In this document: positions 8,580-16,421 of the stretch, piece after piece
Position numbering within the stretch: position 1 is the first letter of the stretch
How the letters are laid out: every line of letters begins with the position of its first letter
NCBI RefSeq assembly: GCF_039541915.1
Contig: NZ_BAABHD010000075.1
Coordinates: forward strand, 33,024 to 97,023
Reading direction: 5' to 3'
Source: Nibrella saemangeumensis
Lineage (GTDB): Bacteria > Bacteroidota > Bacteroidia > Cytophagales > Spirosomataceae
DNA length: 64,000 bases
Notes under the pieces: generated by a model
Database searches by the model: none
What the model was told of the DNA's origin: nothing
What the model saw: the letters and a program-made list of their open reading frames with translations, nothing else
Position numbers and translations under genes: made by a program

Positions 8580-9474
8580 TATGCTGTTAACTATCCTCAC
8601 CCTCACATCCCTCGCCATCATCGTTCGGATTGTATCGAATCCGCTGTCAAACGTCTTCCAGAAGCAGCTGACGCAACGCTCGGCAGAGCCCCTGTTTATC
8701 ACTTCGGCCACATACGGCTTTTTGAGCTTACTATGCCTGTTCTTCTGGCGAGAGATTGATTTTGCCACGCTGCCGACGTCCTTCTGGTGGAATGCCGTTA
8801 TAATTAGCCTGCTGGCGGTGCTCGGAAATGTCTTTCTGGTGAAAGCCTTAAAAACGGGTGACCTGTCAATTTTGGGTCCTGTTAACGCGTACAAGTCGGT
8901 AGTCAGTATTGTCTTTGGTATGGTGCTGCTCAATGAAGTACCCAGTTGGGCCGGTATGCTGGGTGTGGCGCTGATTGTGGTAGGAAGCTACTTTGTGCTG
9001 GGTTCGGGTCGGCGGGGGCAGGGATTTAGCTGGGCGTTGCTGAAACAATCGGCGATTCAGTTGCGGCTGGCAGCCCTGGTTTGTTCGGCCATTGAAGCGG
9101 TTTTTATCAAAAAAGCCATGCTGCTATCATCGCCCGTAACTGTGTTTGTCTTCTGGTGCGTGCTGGGATTTATTATGACTCTGCTCTGGATTGTGTTGGC
9201 CCTGCGCGAAAACTGGAAAGAGCAGGTCGGGCTGCTGTTTTCGCAGAAAATCACGTATTTGGCTCTGTTTCTGTCGGTGGGGCTGATGCAGTTTTCGACG
9301 AATGTGGCCTTTGGCGGTACACAGGTGGGCTATGCCTTAGCCTTATTCCAGACGTCGGCGCTGCTGAGTGTCGTGTTTGGTTATCAATTTTTTAAGGAAC
9401 GGGATATTGTGCAGAAACTCGTCGGGGCCGCTATAATGGTAACCGGGGCAGTGTTGATAGTGGTGTTTAAGTAA
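8566..9474 (+). CDS. EamA/DMT family membrane transporter
   Basis: A 302-residue protein with about ten hydrophobic helices in two homologous halves, typical of the drug/metabolite transporter (EamA) superfamily. The first repeat ends with the helix pair around FLVKALKTGDLSILGPVNAY, and the second repeat near VGYALALFQTSALLSVVFGYQFFKERD carries the family's conserved Glu-rich loop. These permeases export or import small metabolites such as amino acids or nucleotide precursors. I use the ATG at 8566; another ATG at 8581 follows the stop of the preceding gene and is equally possible. It overlaps the acyl-CoA dehydrogenase gene by 14 bp, so the two are probably translated from one message. Substrate unknown. 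Confidence 0.83.
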   Translation: MNGSSMLLTILTLTSLAIIVRIVSNPLSNVFQKQLTQRSAEPLFITSATYGFLSLLCLFFWREIDFATLPTSFWWNAVIISLLAVLGNVFLVKALKTGDLSILGPVNAYKSVVSIVFGMVLLNEVPSWAGMLGVALIVVGSYFVLGSGRRGQGFSWALLKQSAIQLRLAALVCSAIEAVFIKKAMLLSSPVTVFVFWCVLGFIMTLLWIVLALRENWKEQVGLLFSQKITYLALFLSVGLMQFSTNVAFGGTQVGYALALFQTSALLSVVFGYQFFKERDIVQKLVGAAIMVTGAVLIVVFK

Positions 9475-9518
9475 ACTAACTTGTCGCCTGTATCTGCTTC
9501 ATCGGCAGGTAACCCAAC

Positions 9519-10760
9519 ATGGACGATATCTTCTCAACCAACCAGACCCGCGACCTTATCCCGCGCATTCGGGAGTTTGTCGAAACTGAACTCATTCCGC
9601 TCGAAAACGCTGAGCACCTGACCGGTAATTTCTCCACCGTAGCCCGCATACTGGACCAGAAACGTGAGCTGGTCAAAAAAGCCGGTTTGTGGGGCCTGCA
9701 GCACAGCGTAGAGGAAGGCGGTCTGGGACTAACCCTCTGCGAATTCGGGCAGGTCAGCGAAGTGCTGGCGTATAGTCCCTTTGGGCATTATACCTTCAAT
9801 TGCCAGGCACCTGACATCGGTAATATGGAGCTGATGCACAAATACGCACCAGACGACCTCAAGCGCCAGTACCTGGAGCCGCTCAGAGAAGGTCACATCC
9901 GGAGCTGTTTCTCCATGACCGAGCCGGAATTTGCCGGTTCCAACCCAACGCGGCTGGGTACCACAGCCGTTCGGGAGGGGGACGAATACGTAATCAACGG
10001 GCATAAATGGTTTACCAGCTCGGCCGATGGGGCCGCTTTTGCTGTGGTGATGGCCGTAACCAACCCCGACGCGGCTCCGCACCGCCGGGCCAGCATGATT
10101 CTGGTACCGACCGATGCGCCGGGTTTTGAACTGGTCCGTAACATCTCCATTATGGGTGACGCCAGCGACCATTGGGGCAGCCATGCCGAGGTGAAATACA
10201 ACGAGGTGCGGGTGCCTGCCTCTAACCTGATTGGTGGCGAAGGTATGGGCTTTACCCTGGCGCAGGAGCGGCTGGGACCCGGCCGGATTCACCACTGCAT
10301 GCGTTGGATTGGTATCAGCGAGCGGTGCTTCGACCTGATGTGCCGCCGGGCCGCTACCCGCGAGATAGAGCCGGGCGTGATGCTGGGCGAGAAGCAGTTT
10401 ATCCAGGGCTTCATTGCCGAGAGCCGGGCCGAAATTGATGCCGCCCGCCTGATGGTGCTGCGCACCGCCAACCAGATTGACCAGTTCGGTGCGGCCGCCG
10501 TTCGCAATGAGATTTCGGCCATTAAATTCTTTGTGGCCAATATTATGCTCAAGGTCGTAGACCGGGCTATTCAGACCTACGGCGCGATGGGTATCACCGA
10601 CGATATTCTGCTGGCCTGGTACTATCGCCACGAGCGCGGAGCCCGCATCTACGATGGTGCCGACGAAGTACACAAATCCGCCCTAGCCCGCAGCATTCTG
10701 AAGGGTTACGGACTGGATGTAAAGAAAAAAGCGGCTGATATGGCAGCTACGAGGGCTTAA
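9519..10760 (+). CDS. Acyl-CoA dehydrogenase, ACAD10/ACAD11-like
   Basis: A 413-residue acyl-CoA dehydrogenase of the single-subunit length class. The middle domain includes CFSMTEPEFAGSNPTRLG, INGHKWFTSSADGA and GDASDHWGSHAEV, and the C-terminal domain has IQTYGAMGITDDILLAWYYRHERGARIYDG followed by an EVHKSALAR segment. These match the group containing the dehydrogenase domains of animal ACAD10 and ACAD11. The gene is followed, across a hairpin, by an APH-fold kinase gene. In ACAD10/ACAD11 the same two activities are fused, the kinase phosphorylating a 4-hydroxyacyl-CoA and the dehydrogenase domain completing its conversion to an enoyl-CoA. By analogy this pair could process 4-hydroxy fatty acids. 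Function here is inference; the family call is firm. Confidence 0.88.
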   Translation: MDDIFSTNQTRDLIPRIREFVETELIPLENAEHLTGNFSTVARILDQKRELVKKAGLWGLQHSVEEGGLGLTLCEFGQVSEVLAYSPFGHYTFNCQAPDIGNMELMHKYAPDDLKRQYLEPLREGHIRSCFSMTEPEFAGSNPTRLGTTAVREGDEYVINGHKWFTSSADGAAFAVVMAVTNPDAAPHRRASMILVPTDAPGFELVRNISIMGDASDHWGSHAEVKYNEVRVPASNLIGGEGMGFTLAQERLGPGRIHHCMRWIGISERCFDLMCRRAATREIEPGVMLGEKQFIQGFIAESRAEIDAARLMVLRTANQIDQFGAAAVRNEISAIKFFVANIMLKVVDRAIQTYGAMGITDDILLAWYYRHERGARIYDGADEVHKSALARSILKGYGLDVKKKAADMAATRA

Positions 10761-10777
10761 ACGCCTTTTTGTATGTT

Positions 10778-10814
10778 GTTTTTGTCATGCTGACGAAGGA
10801 AGCATGACAAAAAC
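10778..10814. repeat. 14-bp inverted repeat with 9-nt loop between the dehydrogenase and kinase genes
   Basis: Arms GTTTTTGTCATGCT (10778-10791) and AGCATGACAAAAAC (10801-10814) are perfectly complementary around the loop gacgaagga. It begins 17 bp after the dehydrogenase stop. The core TCATGCTGACGAAGGAAGC resembles short palindromes I recall as common between genes in this phylum. It may act as an attenuating terminator or RNA stabiliser. It contains an ATG that could be taken as the kinase start. Confidence 0.7.
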
Positions 10815-10833
10815 CGACAATTACTATTCACCC

Positions 10834-11904
10834 ATGACCAATCTCAAATCTGATACCCCCACCACCGTCCGCTCCGGTGAAGAATTAGACAAAGATGCCT
10901 TACAAGGGTACCTGACTACTCAAGTGCCGGGCTTTGGGACTATAACGGATATAGGGCAGTTTCCCGGCGGCTACTCGAACCTGACGTATTTGTTAAAAAT
11001 AGAAGGGCAGGAGTATGTGCTGCGCCGGCCACCGTTCGGAGCGAAGGAAATAAAAGGCGGGCATGATATGGGCCGGGAGTTTCGGGTGCTGTCGATGCTG
11101 AAAGCGGCTGGCTATACCAAGATACCGGAGCCGGTGGTGTTCTGCGAAGACGAGTCGGTGCTTGGCTGCCCGTTTTACGTAATGGAGCGGGTGCCGGGCA
11201 TCATCCTGCGGGCGTATATGGCGCCTAAGCTAAACCTACTAGCCGAACAGATGCGGCAACTCTCGGAAGCCTTGGTTGATAACCTGGTGGATCTCCACGC
11301 GATAGCTATTCACCAAACCGGCCTGATAAACCTCGGTAAGCCGGATGGGTACATCCGGCGGCAGGTGGAGGGCTGGCACAAACGCTACCTGGCCGCCCGG
11401 ACCGACGACCTGCCCACCATGGACCAACTCGCCCGCTGGCTGACAGATACCCTGCCGACCGAAAACCCACCAACGCTCATCCACAACGACTACAAATACG
11501 ATAATGTCGTACTCAACCCCGACGACCTAACCGACATTCGCGCGGTGCTGGATTGGGAAATGACCACCGTAGGCGACCCACTAATGGATGTGGGTACTTC
11601 CTTATCCTACTGGGCCGAGGCCAATGATGGTCCTTTCGAGAAATCCTTTAACCTGACCTGGCTGCCCGGCAACTTAACCCGCCAGGATTTTGCCAACCGC
11701 TACGCCGAACGCAGCGGCCGTGACATTTCCAACCTCTTGTACTATTACGTATTCGGACTTTTCAAAAATGCTGTGGTTATTCAGCAGATTTATGGCCGGT
11801 ACAAGAAAGGACTGACCAAAGACGAGCGGTTTGCCACGCTACTGACGGGTGTTCAGGCGCTAGCGGAGAAGGGAGTAAGGGCAGTGGATGCCGCGAAAAT
11901 TTAG
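10834..11904 (+). CDS. APH-fold phosphotransferase (ACAD11-type kinase domain)
   Basis: A 356-residue kinase of the aminoglycoside phosphotransferase/choline kinase fold. Landmarks: GGYSNLTYLL (nucleotide loop) near residue 45, HNDYKYDN at about residue 216 (catalytic Asp, Brenner motif HxDxxxxN) and LDWEMTTVGDP at about residue 238 with the second metal-binding Asp. The sequence style is that of the ACAD10/ACAD11 kinase domain and bacterial LvaA-like kinases, which phosphorylate hydroxyacyl-CoAs, rather than antibiotic kinases. I use ATG 10834 because the upstream in-frame ATG at 10804 lies inside an inverted repeat and homologous proteins usually begin close to the VRSGEELD segment. The neighbouring dehydrogenase supports the assignment. 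Confidence 0.82.
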   Translation: MTNLKSDTPTTVRSGEELDKDALQGYLTTQVPGFGTITDIGQFPGGYSNLTYLLKIEGQEYVLRRPPFGAKEIKGGHDMGREFRVLSMLKAAGYTKIPEPVVFCEDESVLGCPFYVMERVPGIILRAYMAPKLNLLAEQMRQLSEALVDNLVDLHAIAIHQTGLINLGKPDGYIRRQVEGWHKRYLAARTDDLPTMDQLARWLTDTLPTENPPTLIHNDYKYDNVVLNPDDLTDIRAVLDWEMTTVGDPLMDVGTSLSYWAEANDGPFEKSFNLTWLPGNLTRQDFANRYAERSGRDISNLLYYYVFGLFKNAVVIQQIYGRYKKGLTKDERFATLLTGVQALAEKGVRAVDAAKI

Positions 11905-11914
11905 AGTAATTCGA

Positions 11915-12457
11915 ATGGGTATTACATATATTGCCAAAGGGCTTTTTAAAGGCATCCTCTTAGGGAGCCTCCCGGTTCTACTGCCGCTAATGTCAGGGTA
12001 TCTGATGTACAGACTTATGGGGTGGGGATTAAGAAAAGTTTATAAAGGAAGGGTACATAGAGTGCTACATTGGTTCCTGGTGGTTGCCTTTACCCCCCTT
12101 CTTCTGCTCCTACTGGTTAGCATTGTACTTTTTATTGACTCCTATTATCCTCAGCAGTCATTTAATCAAACAACCTGGCTCCACCAATATCAAGACCGCT
12201 ACCAGTACAAGGATGATTTGATCAGTAATAAGAAGTTAATCGGAAAAGATAAACAAAAGGTCCTGGCAATGCTAGGTCAACCTGACTCTTATCGTGACGG
12301 GTATGAGTTGATGCGTTCTAGTGTTTGGCAGTATAAATCTGGCTGTGAACCAAAACGAATTGGGTTTTTGGATATCTGTTCGACCGCTCAATTCAACGTA
12401 TATTTCCAAGGCCATTATGTGGCCAGATGCGAATACCAGCAGTCCATATTTGATTAG
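11915..12457 (+). CDS. Small membrane protein of unknown function
   Basis: About 180 residues. Two hydrophobic segments lie near the N-terminus (ILLGSLPVLLPLMSGYLMYR and VAFTPLLLLLLVSIVLFI), then a soluble domain of about 100 residues with KQKVLAMLGQPDSYRDG, which resembles the helix-turn of SmpA/OmlA (BamE-like) folds. I do not recognise a named family. The more upstream ATG (11888) would overlap the kinase gene by 17 bp; ATG 11915 places the start just after that gene, so it is preferred. It lies in the same run as the kinase and HAD genes, and codon use is somewhat more AT-rich than the neighbours. A role in their pathway is not supported by its sequence. Confidence 0.6.
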   Translation: MGITYIAKGLFKGILLGSLPVLLPLMSGYLMYRLMGWGLRKVYKGRVHRVLHWFLVVAFTPLLLLLLVSIVLFIDSYYPQQSFNQTTWLHQYQDRYQYKDDLISNKKLIGKDKQKVLAMLGQPDSYRDGYELMRSSVWQYKSGCEPKRIGFLDICSTAQFNVYFQGHYVARCEYQQSIFD

Positions 12458-12493
12458 CAGGCGAAACGCTGTAGCCAAAATTCTATATTACAC

Positions 12494-13234
12494 ATGTCAT
12501 TGGCCATAAACACCACATCAGCATTAATCAGTAATCTCAAAATCATTGCCTTCGACGCGGACGATACGCTCTGGGTCAATGAGCCGAATTATATAGACGT
12601 TGAGAAGAAGATTCACACCATTCTGGAAGCACACATTGATGCCGAAACGATTTCGAAGCACTTCTACAAGACGCAAATCACTAACCTGAAGCTGTTCGGT
12701 TACGGGGCTAAGGGGTATATACTCTCCATGATCGAAACCGCTATCGAACTAACGAACGGAGAGGTAACTGGAAAGGAGATTCAGCAGATTATTGACACCG
12801 GCAAACAACTGCTCGACTTCCCAATTGAACTGCTGGACGGCGTCCGCGACGTGCTCGACTCCCTGGCCCATCGCTACGAATTGATGATCCTGACTAAAGG
12901 CGACCTGTTCGACCAGGAGAGCAAGATTGCCCGATCGGGATTGGGTTCATACTTTCATCATATGGAGATCGTCAGCGAGAAGGATGAGCGTACCTATCAG
13001 CGCATTATCAAGCGGTATGGCTTGCAGAACGATGAGTTTATGATGGTGGGTAACTCGCTCCGCTCCGATATACTGCCGGTGGTACATATCGGAGCGAAAG
13101 CGGTGTATGTGCCTTACCAGATCACCTGGGGGCACGAAAAAGTCAACGAAGAGCAGTTAATCGGCAAATCCTTTGTGCAACTGGGCAGCCTGCGCGATTT
13201 GCTGTCGTTCATCCCGGATGAATCGACGCAATGA
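12494..13234 (+). CDS. HAD superfamily hydrolase
   Basis: A 246-residue phosphatase-like protein of the haloacid dehalogenase superfamily. Motif I is FDADDTLW (nucleophilic Asp near residue 21), motif II LTKGD, and motif IV MVGNSLRSDI, in which Asn stands where many members have Asp (GDS...D). The cap region of about 80 helical residues between motifs I and II is C1 type. Such enzymes hydrolyse phosphate monoesters, often nucleotides. It is the last gene of the plus-strand run with the kinase and acyl-CoA dehydrogenase. Animal ACAD10 also has a HAD domain at its N-terminus, so the proximity is notable, though these HADs may belong to different subfamilies. It ends 4 bp from the convergent M28 gene. 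Confidence 0.82.
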   Translation: MSLAINTTSALISNLKIIAFDADDTLWVNEPNYIDVEKKIHTILEAHIDAETISKHFYKTQITNLKLFGYGAKGYILSMIETAIELTNGEVTGKEIQQIIDTGKQLLDFPIELLDGVRDVLDSLAHRYELMILTKGDLFDQESKIARSGLGSYFHHMEIVSEKDERTYQRIIKRYGLQNDEFMMVGNSLRSDILPVVHIGAKAVYVPYQITWGHEKVNEEQLIGKSFVQLGSLRDLLSFIPDESTQ

Positions 13235-13238
13235 GCGG

Positions 13239-14915
13239 CTACTGGTTAGCGGACACTGTTTTCTCCCGAATAGCTTTAAACTCCGATCCCTGCTTCCATT
13301 GCGGTAATTTGTCGCCAGAGGCTAAACGCTTGCCAACTTCGAACATGAGTTTCAGGTCTTCAACGGCTCCGGCCAGGGTCCAGGTTTTAGGGTCGTATTC
13401 GTCGGAGGGGCGGTGGTAGTGTTTCTCGCGGTATTCGTCGGCGAGTTTTGCTCCATATTCCTTGCCTTTTCCCTCTACGTCGGTACCCGTTTCTGTATAC
13501 AGCGCCGGAACGCCTACTTTGGCAAAGTTGAAGTGGTCGGAGCGGTAATAGTAACCGGCTTCCGGATGCGAATCAATCGCCAGATAGCGGCCAGCCTTTT
13601 TCGCCTCCTCGGCCAGAATGTCTTCGAGTTCCGACTGCCCGCTACCGACAACAATGATGTCTTTGGTCTTGTCAAAAGCATTCAGCCCGTCCATGTTGAT
13701 GTTGGCCACCGTTTTATCCAGCGGATACACCGGGTTCTCGGCGTAGTAGTTTGACCCTAAAAGCCCCTGTTCTTCCGCCGTGACCGCCAGAAAAATAATG
13801 GTCCGCTCCGGTTTAGGATTTGTGTTCTTAAATGCCCGTGCCAGTTCCAGAAGACCGGCCGTTGCGCTGGCGTTATCTATGGCTCCATTATAGATTGAAT
13901 CACCGGTTTCGTCGGGTTTGCCGATGCCGAGGTGGTCCCAGTGCGCGGAGTAGATAACGTACTCGTCGGGCTTGGTCGAGCCGGTGATTTTGGCAATTAC
14001 GTTGTGTGATTTGTCGTAAGTCGCCTTCACTTTCATGCTCGTCGACAGGTTCACGTTCAGGGGCACCGATTTAAAACCCCGCTGTTTGGCTTTGGTCAGC
14101 AGCGATGCATCCATGCCGGCAGACGTCAGCAGCCGATTGGCGGTTGGTTCGGATACCCATCCGATGACATCGCAGTTCGGTATGTTTTTGCCCCGGTTGT
14201 CCAGTTGTAGCCGTGAGCCGTTCCAGTTGTTCTGCACCACGCTGAACGGGTAGCTGGCGGCTGCTGTGTTATGCACAATCAGGCAGCCTTTGGCACCCTG
14301 TCGGGCGGCTTCTTCAAACTTATAAGTCCAGCGGCCGTAGTAGGTCATCGTTTTACCTTTAAACAGCGTAGAGTCGCCTGAGCCATAGCCGGGATCGTTC
14401 ACCAGTACCAGCACGACTTTGCCTTTTACGTCCAGACCAGCGTAGTCGTTCCAGTTGTATTCCGGCGCTACCACACCGTAACCGGCAAAGACCAGTTCCG
14501 CTTTGTCCAGCGTAATAGTTGGGTTGGTTTTGTTGGTCCAGATGACGTAGTCGTCGTATCCCTTTAGCTGAAAACTGCCTTTGGGCCCTTGCACCTGCAT
14601 GGTTGGCGCGGCCTCGGTGGCAATGTTCACCATCGGTACATCCTGAAAATAGCTGTCGCCGTTGCCCGGTTCAGCACCAGCGGCTGCAAACTGCGCCTTC
14701 AGGTAGTTAATAGTTTTGGTTTCACCTTCGGTAAATGGCTTGCGACCCTGATATTCATCGGATGACAGCACAGCGATGTGTTTACCTAAGCTGTCGGAGC
14801 TTAAAATTCCGGCGCTATCAGGCTGAGTGTTGCCGGCTGTTTCGGTATTCTGGCTGCAGGAGGCAGCTAAGCAGGTTATGGCTACAAGGGCAATACCAGA
14901 AAATACTTTGTGCAT
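13239..14915 (-). CDS. M28 family aminopeptidase lipoprotein with PA insert
   Basis: A 558-residue secreted metallopeptidase. It starts with a lipoprotein signal (CLAASC, modified Cys about residue 20) and a protease-associated (PA) domain in the first half, with the M28 zinc peptidase after residue 300. Zinc and catalytic motifs are in order: YSAHWDHLGIG (His and bridging region), NGAIDNASATAGLLE (Asp ligand), FLAVTAEEQGLLGS (catalytic Glu pair), NINMDGLNAF (Asp) and YRSDHFNFAKVGVPAL (last His). It likely cleaves N-terminal residues or dipeptides from peptides in the periplasm or at the cell surface. ATG 14915 is used because the next in-frame start, two codons upstream, is TTG. It follows the alpha/beta hydrolase gene by a few bases and is likely co-transcribed with it. 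Confidence 0.87.
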   Translation of the reverse strand: MHKVFSGIALVAITCLAASCSQNTETAGNTQPDSAGILSSDSLGKHIAVLSSDEYQGRKPFTEGETKTINYLKAQFAAAGAEPGNGDSYFQDVPMVNIATEAAPTMQVQGPKGSFQLKGYDDYVIWTNKTNPTITLDKAELVFAGYGVVAPEYNWNDYAGLDVKGKVVLVLVNDPGYGSGDSTLFKGKTMTYYGRWTYKFEEAARQGAKGCLIVHNTAAASYPFSVVQNNWNGSRLQLDNRGKNIPNCDVIGWVSEPTANRLLTSAGMDASLLTKAKQRGFKSVPLNVNLSTSMKVKATYDKSHNVIAKITGSTKPDEYVIYSAHWDHLGIGKPDETGDSIYNGAIDNASATAGLLELARAFKNTNPKPERTIIFLAVTAEEQGLLGSNYYAENPVYPLDKTVANINMDGLNAFDKTKDIIVVGSGQSELEDILAEEAKKAGRYLAIDSHPEAGYYYRSDHFNFAKVGVPALYTETGTDVEGKGKEYGAKLADEYREKHYHRPSDEYDPKTWTLAGAVEDLKLMFEVGKRLASGDKLPQWKQGSEFKAIREKTVSANQ

Positions 14916-14921
14916 ATGCAA

Positions 14922-15617
14922 TTAGTGGTTGGAAGTGTGTAAAGCGGTTTGTTTTTGCTCCAGTAGCGACCGGATCGGTACTGCCACAGTTTCGGGGTGG
15001 AATACCAGGCAAAAATGGTCCCCCGGTACGTCCACATAGGGTTCATCGGGCGCAGCCACAATATTATCCCGGCAATTGTGTATTCGCAGATCCGGGGTGA
15101 CGGTCAACGGAGGCACCGGTGCAAATAATACTAAAAGCTGCTGATAAATATAGGTACGGTCCATTTTACGCATTCCCTCCAGCAAGGCAGTATATAACGC
15201 ACGAGTTTCGTCAAACGGATACGTTTTCTTAACCCAGTTTACAAACAGGGCGCTTTGGCCCATACCCAGCTTTGCCATCCATTTCAGGAGTCTGATATTT
15301 TTGACGGGAAAGGTCACTTTAAGCTGATTAGTATACGACCCGATTTGTACAACCGTAGCGCCGTTTAAACTTTTAATCTGTATAGCAATCCAGCCGCCCA
15401 TTGAGTGGCCGATGACTACGTCCTGGTCCGTAATGCAATATTTGCCGCTCAGGTAGCGGGCCAGCGACAAGGCATTAATGGGTTCCTGGGGTTTCCACTC
15501 AGCAAATTCGTCCTTCAATGATAGGCGGAGTGTTTCGCCCGGCGGCAGGTGTGGTACTAATGGATCGAAAATAGTAGGGTCCTCAACGTAGCCGTGTATT
15601 AGAATATAGCGTCTCAT
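14922..15617 (-). CDS. Alpha/beta-hydrolase fold protein
   Basis: A 231-residue soluble protein with the alpha/beta-hydrolase fold. ILIHGY near the start is the oxyanion-hole strand, and GHSMGG (about residue 68-73) is the nucleophile elbow with its Ser. A late His is visible in VPGDHFCLVFHPE, with an acidic residue in HNCRDNIVAAPDE a likely triad member. The substrate, an ester or lipid, cannot be told. It is the upstream member of a pair with the M28 peptidase gene, whose ATG lies 6 bp beyond this stop. A 144-bp gap upstream separates it from the divergent thioredoxin-like gene. No signal peptide is visible, so it is probably cytoplasmic. Confidence 0.75.
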   Translation of the reverse strand: MRRYILIHGYVEDPTIFDPLVPHLPPGETLRLSLKDEFAEWKPQEPINALSLARYLSGKYCITDQDVVIGHSMGGWIAIQIKSLNGATVVQIGSYTNQLKVTFPVKNIRLLKWMAKLGMGQSALFVNWVKKTYPFDETRALYTALLEGMRKMDRTYIYQQLLVLFAPVPPLTVTPDLRIHNCRDNIVAAPDEPYVDVPGDHFCLVFHPETVAVPIRSLLEQKQTALHTSNH

Positions 15618-15773
15618 TAGAAAAGCAAAAGGCTATAATGATGGTAGTAAATATAACCGGAAAGCTACTGGTATCAACAATCTAAGTAAAGTTGCTATTC
15701 CAATAAAGTAGGGTAATAGTATAGACTAAAGGTTGTATATTTCGTTAATAAAAAATAACCGATGGATCTTATT

Positions 15774-16352
15774 ATGAATCGTATCTTCCTCTTTGCCCTT
15801 GCCCTGCTGTTCACCGTATCGGCTTCGTATAGCCAGAGCAATTCTGCACCAGGTGCCAAAAAGATCAAATGGCTGACGATTGAGGAAGCCTACGCGCTGA
15901 ATAAAAAGAACCCGAAGAAGTTTGTTATTGATGTATACACCAACTGGTGCGGCTGGTGCAAGGTCATGGATAAAAATACCTTTACCGCCCCGGCCATTAT
16001 CGATTTTGTCAACGAAAACTTCTACCCGGTTAAACTGAACGCCGAACAACGGGAAGATATTACGTTAGGGGAGCATACGTTTAAATACATGGCTTCGGGC
16101 AGCAGCGGTGTTCATGAACTGGCCGCTGGGTTGCTGCAAAACAAGCTGAGCTACCCCAGCACCGTATTTATGGATGAGCAGTTCCAGCTTATTCAGCCGG
16201 TGGCGGGCTATATGGAACCTCGGATTTTTCATCAGGTAATTACCTACTTCGCTGGTAACTACCATAATAAAGAGCCCTTCGACCAGTTTAAAACCGGTAC
16301 ATACGTGACCGACTTCAAACCAGCTATGCCGGGTGTGGTTAAGCCGGATTAA
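15774..16352 (+). CDS. Exported thioredoxin-like protein (CGWC)
   Basis: A 192-residue protein with a cleavable signal peptide (IFLFALALLFTVSASYSQ) and a thioredoxin-fold domain of the thioredoxin_7/DUF255-like type. The redox motif is CGWC in YTNWCGWCKVMDKNTF at about residue 57, which matches the pattern W-C-x-W-C-K of periplasmic thioredoxins in this phylum. It probably reduces or rearranges disulphides in the periplasm. The ATG at 15774 places the signal peptide directly at the start, although another ATG lies four codons upstream. It precedes the M13 peptidase gene, which has its own promoter. Partner proteins are unknown. Confidence 0.83.
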   Translation: MNRIFLFALALLFTVSASYSQSNSAPGAKKIKWLTIEEAYALNKKNPKKFVIDVYTNWCGWCKVMDKNTFTAPAIIDFVNENFYPVKLNAEQREDITLGEHTFKYMASGSSGVHELAAGLLQNKLSYPSTVFMDEQFQLIQPVAGYMEPRIFHQVITYFAGNYHNKEPFDQFKTGTYVTDFKPAMPGVVKPD

Positions 16353-16355
16353 TGG

Positions 16356-16385
16356 TTGAAAAATGGGTAAAATCTATTACTTTTG
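16356..16385 (+). promoter_or_regulatory. Bacteroidota promoter for the M13 peptidase gene
   Basis: TTG at 16356-16358, a 19-bp spacer and TACTTTTG at 16378-16385 fit the -33/-7 consensus exactly. The leader to the ATG at 16422 would be about 30 nt. Confidence 0.75.
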
Positions 16386-16421
16386 TAGATTAATTGCCTT
16401 TTACCCAAATTTCATCACAAC

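Noticed and set aside
9729..10673. A 314-residue minus-strand open frame
   Set aside because: It is the mirror of the ACAD10/11-like dehydrogenase gene and has no recognisable motif.
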